A stretch of 64,000 nt of DNA from NORP259 sp041398705 (GCA_041398705.1 JAWKUI010000012.1:1-64000), one strand, 5' to 3'; counted from the stretch's first letter, positions 28,074 to 37,559 are shown. The notes: generated by a model not told the origin, from the sequence alone. Program-made: numbers and translations.

Positions 28074-30268
28074 TCAGCGCGGCTCAGCGGCCCCGTCCAC
28101 GCGGTGCAGACGAACCTCCAACCGCGCCTCTGGCGTGCCGAAACCCTGCACGTCGGTTTCATCCCCTTGTGCGGGAACGTACCCCTCCGCTGTCACGCTC
28201 CAATCGAGCCCGGCCTCCCACGGCCACTTGAGCAGGGGCGTCGATCCGACCACCGTGTTCCAGCGCATGCCCCCGGCCATCATCGTCCAGCGCTCGCCCT
28301 TCACGCCATTCCAGGAACGGTCCAGAGGGTCGCTGATTTGCACACGGAAGTTCACACGCTCCAAGGGCTCCCCTGTTTCCGCATCGAGCAGGGCGAGGTC
28401 CACTTGGCCACTAGGCTCTTCATCCAACACCACCAGGCGCAACTCTTCGACTGGAGCTTCCATCCGCTCGGGGATCCCGGAGATCCGGGCCCGATCCGCC
28501 AGCGAGATCGCGCTCAACTGCAGAACCCCTTCCGGAACGTTCTGGAACAGGAAGCGCGCCTGCCAATTCCCCGCCTCGGACTGTACCCAGGTTGTGGGAT
28601 AGATCATCGGCTCGCGGAACAAGTCGGTACTTAGGAACACGAGCATCTGGCCTTGGTACGTTCCACTCTGGCTGGTCAGTACCCCAGAAACGTCTCCTAC
28701 CGTGCGATAGGGAATCAACTCCGGTTCGACCCGGGTGACCTGCCCCGCTTGCACTTCGACCTCCTGCTCCCACATGGCATGCCCCTCGGCATAGGCGACG
28801 AAGCGCCACGTACCTGGCTGTAACCAGCGAAACGTGAAGGTGCCCTGGTCCGTGAGCTCGGGGGTCTGCACCTCGTCCCCGCGCTGGAACCGTGCAAGGA
28901 GCAGAACGTCGTCAAAGGTGCCCTGCGGAAGCGATCCTTCGATCACGCCAGTGGGTACAAGCTCAACCACAACGGGTTCGCTCGGCCAGCTCCCTTCGAT
29001 GGGCACCTCGCCGTGCAGCAAGCCCTGTCGATCGCCCACCTGGAGCAACCACCCCGCACTTCCCGGTCCCAGGTCCTCCGCAAATCGAGCCCAATGCGAC
29101 GACACGGGCCCAGCGGATTTGCGCAAGGGCGCGACCAGTTCCCGATTGGGCATGGCCTTCTCCATGAACAAGGCGGGTTTCAGGGTTGCGAGGAACCCAT
29201 CCGTCTCCGGAACCCGACCAGACCAGACCATCGAGATTTCGGGCCCAGACTTCACGCGGACCTGCCGGGTCTCGGCATCCCACTCGCCCCGGACTTCCGG
29301 CGCGGGCCGGAATGCACGGTTGTCATGCTCGTTGCGCACAAGAGCGCCCGCCCCGGCCGCATCGAGCGAGTTCCATCCTGTGGCATCCACCTCCGCCGGC
29401 ATGTGCCCTTCCTCGTCACTGTGCATGCGGGTTCCGTTCCACTCGAATGCCCAATGGGCCAGGGGACTGCCCGTTGTCGCATCCACCAACTGCCATGGCC
29501 CCGCTGGCGGCAGCGCTGCCGAAGTCAGCAGCTTGCGATCCCGATCCGGCGGATTGACCAAAGCCGCCGAGTCCGCCTTCGTACCCGGGAGCACTTCGGG
29601 CAGCGCCTCTGCGATTCCGGTGGCGGGTTGCGCATCGGGGCCCGTGCCTGCGTGACTCAAGAACCACCACGCGGCTCCGCAGCCGATGACCAGTGCAGCT
29701 GCAATCGTGACCAGAGTGAGCGCTCCACTGCTCGCGGGAATGCCGGGAACCAACAGCAGGGCCCATGCCTTGCGATCGCCGCCGTGGGCCGCATCCAGCC
29801 GTTCGCGCAACATGCCTACGCCCCGGTGCAAGCGCGTACGCACCGTAACCGGCGGCACCCCGAGGCGCCGAGCGATCTGCGCGGCGGTGTGCCCTTCGTA
29901 GTACCGCAGCAAGAGGGTTTGGCGATAGGGCTCAGGCAGATCGAGCACCATGGCCGCCACCCGCCGCTGTTCCTCCGCCCGCGCAACCAGATCGGGGCCG
30001 GCTTCCGCTTCCTCCCGGGCGACCACCTCCTCGCGACCCTTGCGCCGGGCATCCCGCCCCAGGCGCGACGCCGCCAGGTTGCGAACGACGCGCGACAACC
30101 AGGGTCGCAAAGGCCGGCCCCCTCCGGCCGCGCCCGTAAGAACGCCAGCCAGGTCTCCTGGGCCAGATCCTCGGCCACCCCCGCATCGCGCACCAGCTCG
30201 CGCGCCAGCTTGCGCACCCAAGCCGCGTGCTCCAGATACACCTCTACCGGATACGCCTCGCCGTCCAT
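28074..30268 (-). CDS. ECF sigma factor fused to a membrane helix and extracytoplasmic carboxypeptidase-regulatory-like domains, with a frameshift
   Basis: Sigma-70 region 2 (YLEHAAWVRKLARELVRDAGVAEDLAQETWLAFL, residues ~11-45) is in one frame. From a five-G run (30118-30122) on, the neighbouring frame carries region 4 (DLPEPYRQTLLLRYYEGHTAAQIARRLGV with the HTH, ~110-158). One added G restores RARPEGGRPLRPWLSRVVRN and a ~731-residue protein. After region 4 comes one membrane helix (~184-204, LVTIAAALVIGCGAAWWFL) and ~500 residues of beta-rich sequence with Ig-like repeats (for example PELTDQGTFTFRWLQPGTWRFVAYAEG). Such ECF factors are probably controlled by their own outer domain, without a separate anti-sigma factor. 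The region upstream of 30268 has no recognisable regulator. Frameshift: assembly error, slippage or true lesion. Confidence 0.75.
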
Positions 30269-30412
30269 CACCCCCACTCCACCACGCGCCCCCGAACCGT
30301 TCCCAGCCGCCCTGGATTTTCTTGGACCGCCCCAAAACGGCCCAGCCCAAGAAGATCCCCACCCTCGTTCCGCCCTCCGGAGCCCAAGCGCCACCCGGCA
30401 GAGGCCTCCCGC

Positions 30413-31057
30413 CTACTTGCGCAGCACCACGTGCGTCGCCTTTTCCGAAGCGGCGGTCTCCACACAGGCAAATCCGAGAGCCCGCAAGTCGACCCCCTCG
30501 AACAACCGCTCCCCGCGCCCCAGCACCACCGGCGTTATGGCCAAGTGCATCTCATCGATGCAGCCCGCGTTCAGGTACTGCCGGATCGTCGCCGCCCCGC
30601 CCCCCACGCGCACGTCCTTCTCCCCGGCCGCCTCGCGCGCCCGCTCCAGCGCCTCCTGCGCTCCCCCCGTGGCGAAGTGGAACACCGTGCCCCCTTCCAT
30701 CACGATCGGCGCCCGCGCATGGTGCGTCAACACGAAGACGGGCACGTGATACGGCGGATTGTCGCCCCACCACCCCCTCCACTCCGAATCCCCCCAAGCC
30801 CCACGCACCGGCCCGAACATATTCCGCCCGAGAACCCACGCGCCCACATTCTCGAACCCGCGCGCCGCAAACCGGTCATCCACCCCGGTCTCGCCACCTT
30901 CGTTCCCGAGCAGCTTCGCCTGAAACGTGCGTGTCCCGATCAACCACGCATGCAACCCCTCCGCCCCCTCCCCAAGCGGCGCCTCGAGACACTGCCCCAC
31001 CCCCGCACCAAACCCATCCACCGAAACCGTAAACCCTTCCACGCGCACTCGAGCCAT
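30413..31057 (-). CDS. RibD/dihydrofolate-reductase-like family protein
   Basis: 214 residues. The family pattern is clear: VSVDGFGAG at the start, WLIGTRTF, VLGRNMFGPVRG, PVFVLTHHAR, VRVGGGAATIRQYLNAGCIDEMHLAITPVVLGRGERLF. This branch of the DHFR/RibD C-terminal superfamily (like YwjB/YyaP) uses NADPH but the substrates are unknown; it is not the folA housekeeping enzyme. Start chosen at ATG 31057; a longer frame upstream reads as low-complexity. It stands alone on its strand between the sigma fusion and the tRNA. Confidence 0.82.
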   Translation of the reverse strand: MARVRVEGFTVSVDGFGAGVGQCLEAPLGEGAEGLHAWLIGTRTFQAKLLGNEGGETGVDDRFAARGFENVGAWVLGRNMFGPVRGAWGDSEWRGWWGDNPPYHVPVFVLTHHARAPIVMEGGTVFHFATGGAQEALERAREAAGEKDVRVGGGAATIRQYLNAGCIDEMHLAITPVVLGRGERLFEGVDLRALGFACVETAASEKATHVVLRK

Positions 31058-31399
31058 CCCAAATCCTCCAAGCTCCAAGACCGCCCAACGCAGCCCCCCC
31101 GCAATCCTACTGATTCCCCCAAGCCGCCAGCCCAAACGGTTGCAACTCGCAGTTCCATACCAGCCCCAAGCGCCTCGAATCAGCACCCCCGGCACCGATC
31201 CCCCCAGCCCTGCTCACCATCCGCTCCCCCACCCACAACACCCGCGCTTCCAACCCCCAGCCGCGCAAAGCCCCCACATCCCCCTCAGAACCCTCTCCGC
31301 ACCCTGCCATCCCTCCCTCATCCCACAGGTCCTGCGCATCTCACCTCCTGACGGTTCACCCGCTTCAGGCGCGTCAGCGCCTGAAGCCATAGACAACGC
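31058..31399. other. Gene-poor stretch, strongly pyrimidine-rich on the + strand
   Basis: No credible gene. The + strand is dominated by C and T with long C runs (for example around 31091-31097). A 42-codon minus-strand reading frame (31214-31339) has a GGAGGTGAG just before its ATG, but its sequence is Gly/Trp/Arg low-complexity and I do not call it. A perfect 10-bp hairpin (CTTCAGGCGC / GCGCCTGAAG, loop GTCA) lies at 31363-31386. Confidence 0.5.
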
Positions 31400-31446
31400 A
31401 ACCCGGAGGTCGTAGGTTCGAAACCGCCAGCACAAACGAAAAGAGG
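31400..31446 (+). repeat. Inverted, decayed copy of the 3' half of the initiator tRNA plus terminator arm
   Basis: 31400-31422 is identical to 23 bases of the tRNA at 31479-31555 (from the anticodon stem through the T loop, AACCCGGAGGTCG… onward), in the opposite orientation. The next bases skip about 10 positions of the T stem and acceptor arm; from 31427 the sequence matches again (CCAGCACAAACG…) as the left arm of the shared hairpin. The T stem cannot form, so this is a tRNA remnant, not a functional gene. Confidence 0.75.
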
Positions 31447-31481
31447 CCGCGCAAAGCGCGACCTCTTTTCGTTTGTGCTGG
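31427..31481 (-). terminator. Large hairpin directly after the initiator tRNA
   Basis: A perfect 20-bp inverted repeat (31427-31446 with 31462-31481) with an inner 5-bp CGCGC/GCGCG stem and AAA loop. It contains A-rich and T-rich arms (GAAAAGAGG / CCTCTTTTC), typical of a bidirectional intrinsic terminator. The outermost CCA of the stem is the encoded CCA end of the tRNA. Confidence 0.75.
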
Positions 31482-31555
31482 TAGCGGGGGTAGGATTCGA
31501 ACCTACGACCTCCGGGTTATGAGCCCGACGAGCTGCCAAACTGCTCCACCCCGCG
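31479..31555 (-). tRNA. Initiator tRNA-fMet (CAT)
   Basis: 77 nucleotides on the minus strand with encoded CCA. The anticodon arm reads GTCGGGCTCATAACCCGG: anticodon CAT, with the three G-C pairs that mark initiators. The T arm is GTAGGTTCGAATCCTAC. The acceptor stem pairs from base 2 on, leaving base 1 (C) opposite U72, the unpaired first position required for formylation. Transcribed away from the helical-repeat gene and ended by the hairpin at 31427-31481. Confidence 0.92.
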
Positions 31556-31601
31556 GTGTGGGCGGCTATTCTGGCCTTTCCTCAAGCGACTTCAAGCTTC
31601 G

Positions 31602-34361
31602 TCAGCGCTTTTTTTCCCCTTCTGCTTGGGGATCCGGCGGAACCGCGGGGGTTTCCCCGTCTTTGGGCTCCGCATCACCCTCCTGCTTCTGGCCCAACTG
31701 TCCTTTGGTGACCGCCAGGACCTCGGCCAGTCGTGTTGCGAAGCGGGCCCCCTGGTCCTCGTCCCATTCGAGCCAGGATCCTTCGGGTCCCCCGCCAGGA
31801 CCGGCGCCGATCACGTTCGCGCCGGCAAAGTCGAGCCACCTGCGGGCCAGTTCGGCGTCGCCGCTGTTGATCACCACCTCGGACCAATCGCGCAAGTCGC
31901 GCCAGAGGGTCTCTTTCGGCAGACCCCGCCACAGACTGGCCGACGTGCGGGCGTGCCAGAGGGCGGTGGCCAATGGCGCATCGCCCATCTCTCCGGCCAC
32001 GCGCGCCGTGCGCAGCAGGTCGCCGAAGTCCAAGTCGCCGAGCACCTCACCGCGGGTTTCCGCCGGGGCCCCCTGCAACCAACGCACCACGAGCATCCAG
32101 GTCTGGGCCGCCGGCGCCTGGGCCCCAGTGGCGTCGAGGAACCGAGCCTTGTCGCGCAGGACCCAGAGGCGACGGCGCGTGCCCTCGGCATGGGCCTGCA
32201 ACGCGCGGTCGAACGCGGCCAGGGTCTCCGCTGTGTCTTCGCTCGCGCGGCTGGCGAGCAGCAGGGCTTCGAGGTGATCGAACTGCTCGCCCACAAGCCC
32301 GTCCGCGCGGGCCAACCGCAGGTGCACTTCGAGCAACCGCTCCGCCAGGCGTTCCGCCCATGCCGCGGATTCGGAGCGCGGCAGACGCACGAGCAGCGCA
32401 TCCGCCTGGCGACACAGGTCGATGTGCCGCGCGGCCGCAAGGTCTGCCGCCTCGCTCGCATCGAGGCCGACCATCAGCTCCAATGCCTGGCTCGCCACCT
32501 GGGCATCGTCGGGAGCCGCCCGCAACCAGGTCTGGGCCGCGGTGTACAGGAGTTCGCCCTGACCCGGTCCCGCCATGGCGAGGTAGACGGGCACCAGCGC
32601 CTTGACCGCCGTCGGCTCTTCGCGGATCCAATCGCCGAGCGCGGGCCACGCGAGGTGCATGGCGAGCAGGTCGGGCCGGGGGGCCGAAAGGCTGAGCTCT
32701 TCGATCAGCGGCAGTAGTTCGCGCCGGATGGCGTTCGATGGGGCCTCGCCCAACGCGCGCATGCACACCGGCAGCACCTGACCGCGCTCCCGCTCGAGTA
32801 CCACCAGCCGGTCGAGGATCAACGGCCGTCGCGCCACGGAGATCGCCAGGTGGCTGAGATCCACGTCCTGGCTACCAATGTCGGCCAGCAGCGCGTCGAG
32901 CAGCTCGCCGGTGGGCAACTGATCCCAAGGCAGGCGTTCGAGGGCGCCGGTCACCAGCGGATAACACACGAGCCGCAGGTGGTTCGAGGCATCGCGCCGA
33001 CCGAGTTCGTCGATGATGCGTTTCACGCCGGCCACGCCGAGGCGCGCGCCCCCGAGGGTTTCCGCGGCCGCGAGCCGCACCCGCTCGGGTTCGCCGGGAT
33101 CCACGAGTAGATCGAGCATGCGTTGTTCGCAGCGCTCCTTGCGCCCCTCATCGGGCAGCACCCCCTCGAGGTCCGCATTGATCTGACTCCACGAACGCAG
33201 CACCCCAGCGGTGGTGTCCCCGTCGAGCCAGAGCTGCGGTTCGAAGAGCGCCAGCAGGAGATCGCTGGCCGCACGCCAGTCGGAAAGCCCCCGGTCCGCG
33301 CCGCCGCGCGGCAGGCGTTCGAAGGCCGAGATCAACGACGGCGCCAGGGGCGTGGGCAAGTCCGGAACCAAGCGCAACAGGGCCTCGCGCAGTTCCCCCA
33401 CGGAATCGCTGTCGGGCCCCGCCGCCAAAGCGAGTTCCGACACCGCCTGCAGCAGGCGCGGGAACACTTCGGGGTTGGTTTCACGGGCGAGGCGCGCGAG
33501 CAATTCGCCGCGCACCTGCGCCAGCGGCAGGGTCTGTTCGCCGATCGCACCGACGAGCCGTTCGATCGCCGCCACGCGCAGGCCCGGGTCCTGCGCGCGC
33601 AACAACGCGAGGCCGCTTTGCGCGTCCTTGCGCAGCAACTCCAGGCGCAGGGTGCGCTCGCGATCCCAAGCCCGCAGCAGGGATTCGCGATAGAAGGCGC
33701 GCTGCCCCGATTTCAATTCGGGCAGGGCCTGGAACTCCTCGCGGGTGGCGAAACGCACGCCGCAGAGTTGGAAGAGGGTTTGCTGCGCTTCGCGGTGCAA
33801 CAGGCGCTCGACCGGGTTCGGATTGCCCAATTCGGGCTGGGTGGTGCGATCCAGGTAGAGGTATTGCGCCACCTGCGGCGCAAAGTCCCAGAGGTCCAGT
33901 TCCGCCACCAGGCGGATGCACGCCAAAGTGAACTCGAGGCCGCCCGACTCTTGGCCGCCGAGCCCCGAGCCCAGCAATTCGCGCCAACGCGCCCCGTCGT
34001 TCTCGAGCCCCAGCCGCACCTGGGCCCGCGCCAGGCTGCGCAGGCTCTCGCGGCGCTCTTTGACCCCGACGGTCCATCCCGGGTTGCTCGCCGCCCCGGC
34101 CATCAGCACCAGGGCACGGGCCGTTCGCCCGTGGTCGGTCTCCAATTCCTCGGCGCAGCGGGCGGGGAAACCCGCCTCGGGCACCGACTCCAATTGGCGC
34201 AGAATCGACCAAGCCGATTCGGTTCCGTAACCCGCTGCCCGCACGATCCGCGCCGGATCGGAAGCCGCCGGTACGGCGGAAGAAACCCCGGAGAGCGTGA
34301 CACACAACAGTCCCAGGGTGGCCCACCCGCTTCGGATCATGTTGCTTCGTTGATTTGTCAC
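31602..34361 (-). CDS. Large secreted alpha-helical (HEAT-like) repeat protein of unknown function
   Basis: 919 residues from the GTG at 34361, or 912 from the ATG at 34340; both keep the signal peptide (SGWATLGLLCVTLSGVSSAVPA). GGAAG lies just before the GTG. The mature protein is built of paired helices with repeating D/E-x-x-x-R-L-x-A-x-E-x-L type blocks (for example DPGEPERVRLAAAETLGG, DPGLRVAAIERLVGAI), which looks like HEAT repeats; later parts look TPR-like. The C-terminus is charged and disordered (QEGDAEPKDGETPAVPPDP…). Likely a periplasmic scaffold. It lies downstream of aroDEK with a 149-base gap, so may have its own promoter. Confidence 0.7.
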   Translation of the reverse strand: MTNQRSNMIRSGWATLGLLCVTLSGVSSAVPAASDPARIVRAAGYGTESAWSILRQLESVPEAGFPARCAEELETDHGRTARALVLMAGAASNPGWTVGVKERRESLRSLARAQVRLGLENDGARWRELLGSGLGGQESGGLEFTLACIRLVAELDLWDFAPQVAQYLYLDRTTQPELGNPNPVERLLHREAQQTLFQLCGVRFATREEFQALPELKSGQRAFYRESLLRAWDRERTLRLELLRKDAQSGLALLRAQDPGLRVAAIERLVGAIGEQTLPLAQVRGELLARLARETNPEVFPRLLQAVSELALAAGPDSDSVGELREALLRLVPDLPTPLAPSLISAFERLPRGGADRGLSDWRAASDLLLALFEPQLWLDGDTTAGVLRSWSQINADLEGVLPDEGRKERCEQRMLDLLVDPGEPERVRLAAAETLGGARLGVAGVKRIIDELGRRDASNHLRLVCYPLVTGALERLPWDQLPTGELLDALLADIGSQDVDLSHLAISVARRPLILDRLVVLERERGQVLPVCMRALGEAPSNAIRRELLPLIEELSLSAPRPDLLAMHLAWPALGDWIREEPTAVKALVPVYLAMAGPGQGELLYTAAQTWLRAAPDDAQVASQALELMVGLDASEAADLAAARHIDLCRQADALLVRLPRSESAAWAERLAERLLEVHLRLARADGLVGEQFDHLEALLLASRASEDTAETLAAFDRALQAHAEGTRRRLWVLRDKARFLDATGAQAPAAQTWMLVVRWLQGAPAETRGEVLGDLDFGDLLRTARVAGEMGDAPLATALWHARTSASLWRGLPKETLWRDLRDWSEVVINSGDAELARRWLDFAGANVIGAGPGGGPEGSWLEWDEDQGARFATRLAEVLAVTKGQLGQKQEGDAEPKDGETPAVPPDPQAEGEKKR

Positions 34362-34510
34362 TTCACTTCCAGGATAGCAGTCGACCGCGAAATGCGCGCC
34401 CCCTGCCCGGCATTCGTGTCGAAGACGAAGAAACCGGGCCCTGTTCCCATCGGCAAACCGGTCCGCCGTCCTGAAGCGCCGAGGCGCCGATTCCCGCGAA
34501 TTCGGGGGTT

Positions 34511-36538
34511 TCAGGGGTGAATCGCGGCCAAACTCGCAACGCGGGACGCGAGCGATTCGAGGTCGATGGCCCGATCGGTGCCGATTCCCAGGTGGGCCAG
34601 CTCCCGGAAGTGGCCAGCCCGCCGGTCGTGCAGCCGCAGGACTTCATCCAGGGGCGAACCCGAATCGGTCAAGGCCGGTCGCGGGGCCGGGTCCGCAGCC
34701 AAGCGCGCCACGAGCGAGGCGGGGTCCGCGTCGAGCCACAGGCAGAAGCCGAAGCGCGCGAGCCGGTCGCGGTTCTCCGGCCGCTCGACCGCGCCGCCCC
34801 CCAGGGCCAACACCCTGGGCCGGGCAGGGTCCGGCCCAAGCAAGTCGGCCAGACACACCGCCTCCAGGTCACGGAACGCCGCCAGCCCGCGTTCGGCCAA
34901 CACGTCCCCGGCGTGCTCCCGCCCGGCCCGCCGGGCCAGTTCTTCGTCGAGATCGAGGAATTCGAGGCCCAGCCGCCCCGCCAGGGCCCGCCCGAGGGTC
35001 GTTTTGCCCGCGGCCCGCAGTCCCATCAACACGATCGTCCGGCCCGGCCAGGTGGGCGCCGCGGGCAGGCCGTCCGCAAGGGCCGCCTCCATCGCCTGGC
35101 GCGCACTAGGTCCTCCCTCGCCCCCCAAGATCCCGTACTGCAACCAGGCCTGGGCCAGGAACCAGTCGCCGCCGTGGGCGACCGGACAACCGGCCATCCG
35201 CGCGCTCTGCACCAGCGGCGATTCGGCGGGCGCGTACAGGGCATCGATCACCAGGGGCCGGGCCGCCAAGGCCGTGGGCGAAAAGGGTATTCCCCGCCCG
35301 CCCCGGCCGAGCGGAGTGGCGTTCACCAGGATGCCCGGGGGGGCCCCATCCCCGCTCCCGGGCAGCCCGAGTTCCTTCGCCAACGCAGCCGCCGCCTCCC
35401 TGCGCCGGGCCAGGATCCGCACCTCGCGTCCGTGTTCGCGCAGGGCCAGCGCCGCCGCCCGGGCCGCGCCGCCCGCGCCATGGACCCACGCCGGCCCCGG
35501 CGGCGCTTCGGCCCCGCGCTCCTCGAGCAACGCAGCCACCGCGCGCACGTCGGTGTTGAAGGCGTGCCATCCGTCGGCGGCGCGCCGCAGGGTGTTGCAG
35601 GCGCCCGCCGCGCGGCTGTCCGCATCCCCGGTGCGCGCGGCGGTCAATGCGGCGGACTTGAAGGGCATGGTCACCGCGAGCCCGCCGGGCTCCAGCGGTT
35701 CAATCGCGCCCCGCAGGCGCGCGAAGTCCCGGGCCACGAGCGGCACGTAGGCAATCCCCGTTTCCCCCGCCCGGTGGGCCGCGCCCTGCACCCAAGGCGA
35801 CAGCGAATGCGCCACGTCGCTGCCCACCACCGCCTGCCAGCCGCGCACGTCTTCCGGCCGCGCCGGGGCCACGATCCGACTCGCCCGCAAGGTGAATTGA
35901 CCCGGCGCAGCCCCGAGCATGCCGTCGAAGGGCTGCGGCGCGTTGTACCACCACGCCCCGTGCCGGGCCCACGCGAGGACCCGCGTGGCCATACCGCCGG
36001 GTCCCATACAGAACACGGTTTGGCCGCCAGTTCCGGCAGGCAGGGACCAGAGGGCCTGACAACGGTCGAGGGCCTCCTCGGCGTGTTCCGCATGGAAGAC
36101 CCACTTCAAGCGATCGCCCGGCATGGCCGCCGTCCGCAGCTCTTCGAACGATTGCCGCGCCGCCGCCGCGTCCGGGGGCAGCTCCTGGCCATGCCGCGAA
36201 AGCACCCGGCCGATGCGGCCGCGCAAGTGCGGCGCTCGCTCCGCCAGGCGCCAATCCACATCGAGCCAATCGGGCCCAAGCGCCGCCGCCGCGGTCAACC
36301 GCACGAGCACGTCTTCCCCATCGCCGAGCGCCGCACCGGGCCCGCCCGGCGGATGCAAGGTCAAGATCACCGGCCGCGCCAGCCCGGCGAGCCAAGGTCC
36401 GAGGCCCGCGATCTCCGCGGCCCCCAGGTGATCGAGCCGCAGCTCGACCCGATCGGCATCCTCGATCTCGAGCCGCCGCTCGCGCGTATAGGTCTGCAAC
36501 GCGGACAGACCCGCGGGCAACAGGCTCAACACGCGCAT
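34511..36538 (-). CDS. aroDEK: Trifunctional shikimate-pathway enzyme: 3-dehydroquinate dehydratase I, shikimate dehydrogenase, shikimate kinase
   Basis: 675 residues with three complete domains in line. Residues ~1-225: type I dehydroquinase, with VELRLDH, His116 (SRHG), the Schiff-base Lys145 (DRLKW) and the late APGQ. Residues ~233-490: shikimate dehydrogenase, with SDVAHSLSP, VTMPFKS (Lys294), NTD (Asp330), GAGGAAR and NATPLG. Residues ~500-672: shikimate kinase, with the Walker A GLRAAGKTT and LGGGAVE. It would carry out three consecutive steps from dehydroquinate to shikimate 3-phosphate. The order differs from fungal AROM; plants have only the first two fused. All key residues are present, so all three parts look active. 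It starts 7 bases after the DUF2520 stop. Confidence 0.9.
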   Translation of the reverse strand: MRVLSLLPAGLSALQTYTRERRLEIEDADRVELRLDHLGAAEIAGLGPWLAGLARPVILTLHPPGGPGAALGDGEDVLVRLTAAAALGPDWLDVDWRLAERAPHLRGRIGRVLSRHGQELPPDAAAARQSFEELRTAAMPGDRLKWVFHAEHAEEALDRCQALWSLPAGTGGQTVFCMGPGGMATRVLAWARHGAWWYNAPQPFDGMLGAAPGQFTLRASRIVAPARPEDVRGWQAVVGSDVAHSLSPWVQGAAHRAGETGIAYVPLVARDFARLRGAIEPLEPGGLAVTMPFKSAALTAARTGDADSRAAGACNTLRRAADGWHAFNTDVRAVAALLEERGAEAPPGPAWVHGAGGAARAAALALREHGREVRILARRREAAAALAKELGLPGSGDGAPPGILVNATPLGRGGRGIPFSPTALAARPLVIDALYAPAESPLVQSARMAGCPVAHGGDWFLAQAWLQYGILGGEGGPSARQAMEAALADGLPAAPTWPGRTIVLMGLRAAGKTTLGRALAGRLGLEFLDLDEELARRAGREHAGDVLAERGLAAFRDLEAVCLADLLGPDPARPRVLALGGGAVERPENRDRLARFGFCLWLDADPASLVARLAADPAPRPALTDSGSPLDEVLRLHDRRAGHFRELAHLGIGTDRAIDLESLASRVASLAAIHP

Positions 36539-36545
36539 CGGCGGT

Positions 36546-37475
36546 TCAGCCCACCCGGGCCGTGGCCAGGAAGGCCAGCATGCGATCGCGGTCGGCTTCC
36601 TTCAGGCTGCCGCGCTCGAACGCCATGTCGAGCATCGCGGGCAGCAGCGCCGAATAGAGCTGCGCGCCTTCGGGGGTGAGCGCCTCCAGGTGGGCACGCA
36701 CCACTTCCACGTCGCCCCGGGCCGACGGTCCCGTGAGCGCGTCGCGCGGTTCGACTTCTTCGAGGTTCGTCGCCACGCTGCGCAGCAGTTGGATCAAACC
36801 CCGGCGCGCTGCATCGCGGTCGCCGAGCGCGCGTGCCATGCCGTCGAGCGAATACTCGAACAGCACCCCGCAGCCGCCGGCGAGCAACGACGCCGCCGCG
36901 TGGTACGCCACCCGCGCATGGTCGGTTTCCAGTTCGGGCAGCACCCAACCGCCCAGCCACTGCGCCAGGCCCCGCGCCCGTTCGCGGGCGAGGCCGCTGC
37001 CCGCCACCGAGAACCCCACGCCGCGGAAGGCGCGAACGTCCGCCTTGCGCCGCAGGCTCACCAGCGGGTGCATACGCGCCACGTGGTACCCCGCCGCCTC
37101 GAGCGGCGCGAGCACTTCGGGACCGAGCGCGCCGCTGGCGTGCAGGACCACCGCGTCGTCGCGGTCGGCGGGATGCTGGGCGAGTTCCGCCGCGACCTCT
37201 TCCAAATCCGCGTCGCGCACCGCGAGCAGGATCGTGGCGAGTTCGCTGCACTCATCGATGCCGTCGAGCAGTTGCACGGGATCGCTGTCCGGCTGCGGAT
37301 CGAGCGAGCGGGCCACCGCGTCGCGCATGCGCACCGCCTGGCTGGCGCTGCGGGCCCAGACCGCGACGGGATGTCCCGGGTTCTGGGCAGCACAGGTGGC
37401 GGCAAAGGCGTGGGCCAGGGCACCGGCCCCCACCAGGCCGATCGGCTGGCTGGCATCGAAAAGAGTGTCGCTCAT
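36546..37475 (-). CDS. Rossmann-like/DUF2520 domain protein
   Basis: 309 residues. The N-terminal Rossmann motif is IGLVGAGALAHAFA, and the middle has VLHASGAL and HPLVSLRR, the marks of the Rossmann-like/DUF2520 family, whose C-terminal helical part resembles 6-phosphogluconate/ketopantoate-type dehydrogenases. Function in bacteria is unsettled; it often lies next to panC or panB. Here it is two genes away from panC, which would fit a role in pantothenate metabolism (ketopantoate reductase is missing from the window), but that is inference. Confidence 0.82.
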   Translation of the reverse strand: MSDTLFDASQPIGLVGAGALAHAFAATCAAQNPGHPVAVWARSASQAVRMRDAVARSLDPQPDSDPVQLLDGIDECSELATILLAVRDADLEEVAAELAQHPADRDDAVVLHASGALGPEVLAPLEAAGYHVARMHPLVSLRRKADVRAFRGVGFSVAGSGLARERARGLAQWLGGWVLPELETDHARVAYHAAASLLAGGCGVLFEYSLDGMARALGDRDAARRGLIQLLRSVATNLEEVEPRDALTGPSARGDVEVVRAHLEALTPEGAQLYSALLPAMLDMAFERGSLKEADRDRMLAFLATARVG

Positions 37476-37559
37476 GGTTTTGGTGACCGCAGGTGCACGC
37501 CGCAGGTCGCCCCTATTCTTGGGACCCGGGCGCGGCCAATGCCAGGGGCTGGGGCGAAT

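Noticed and set aside
31214..31339. 42-codon minus-strand frame with GGAGGTGAG before its ATG
   Set aside because: Gly/Trp/Arg low complexity that reflects the G-rich strand; spacing of only four bases to the ATG.
31318..31539. Minus-strand frame with a GGFEPTTSGL peptide
   Set aside because: This peptide is the well-known spurious translation across tRNA sequence; here it spans the tRNA and its remnant.
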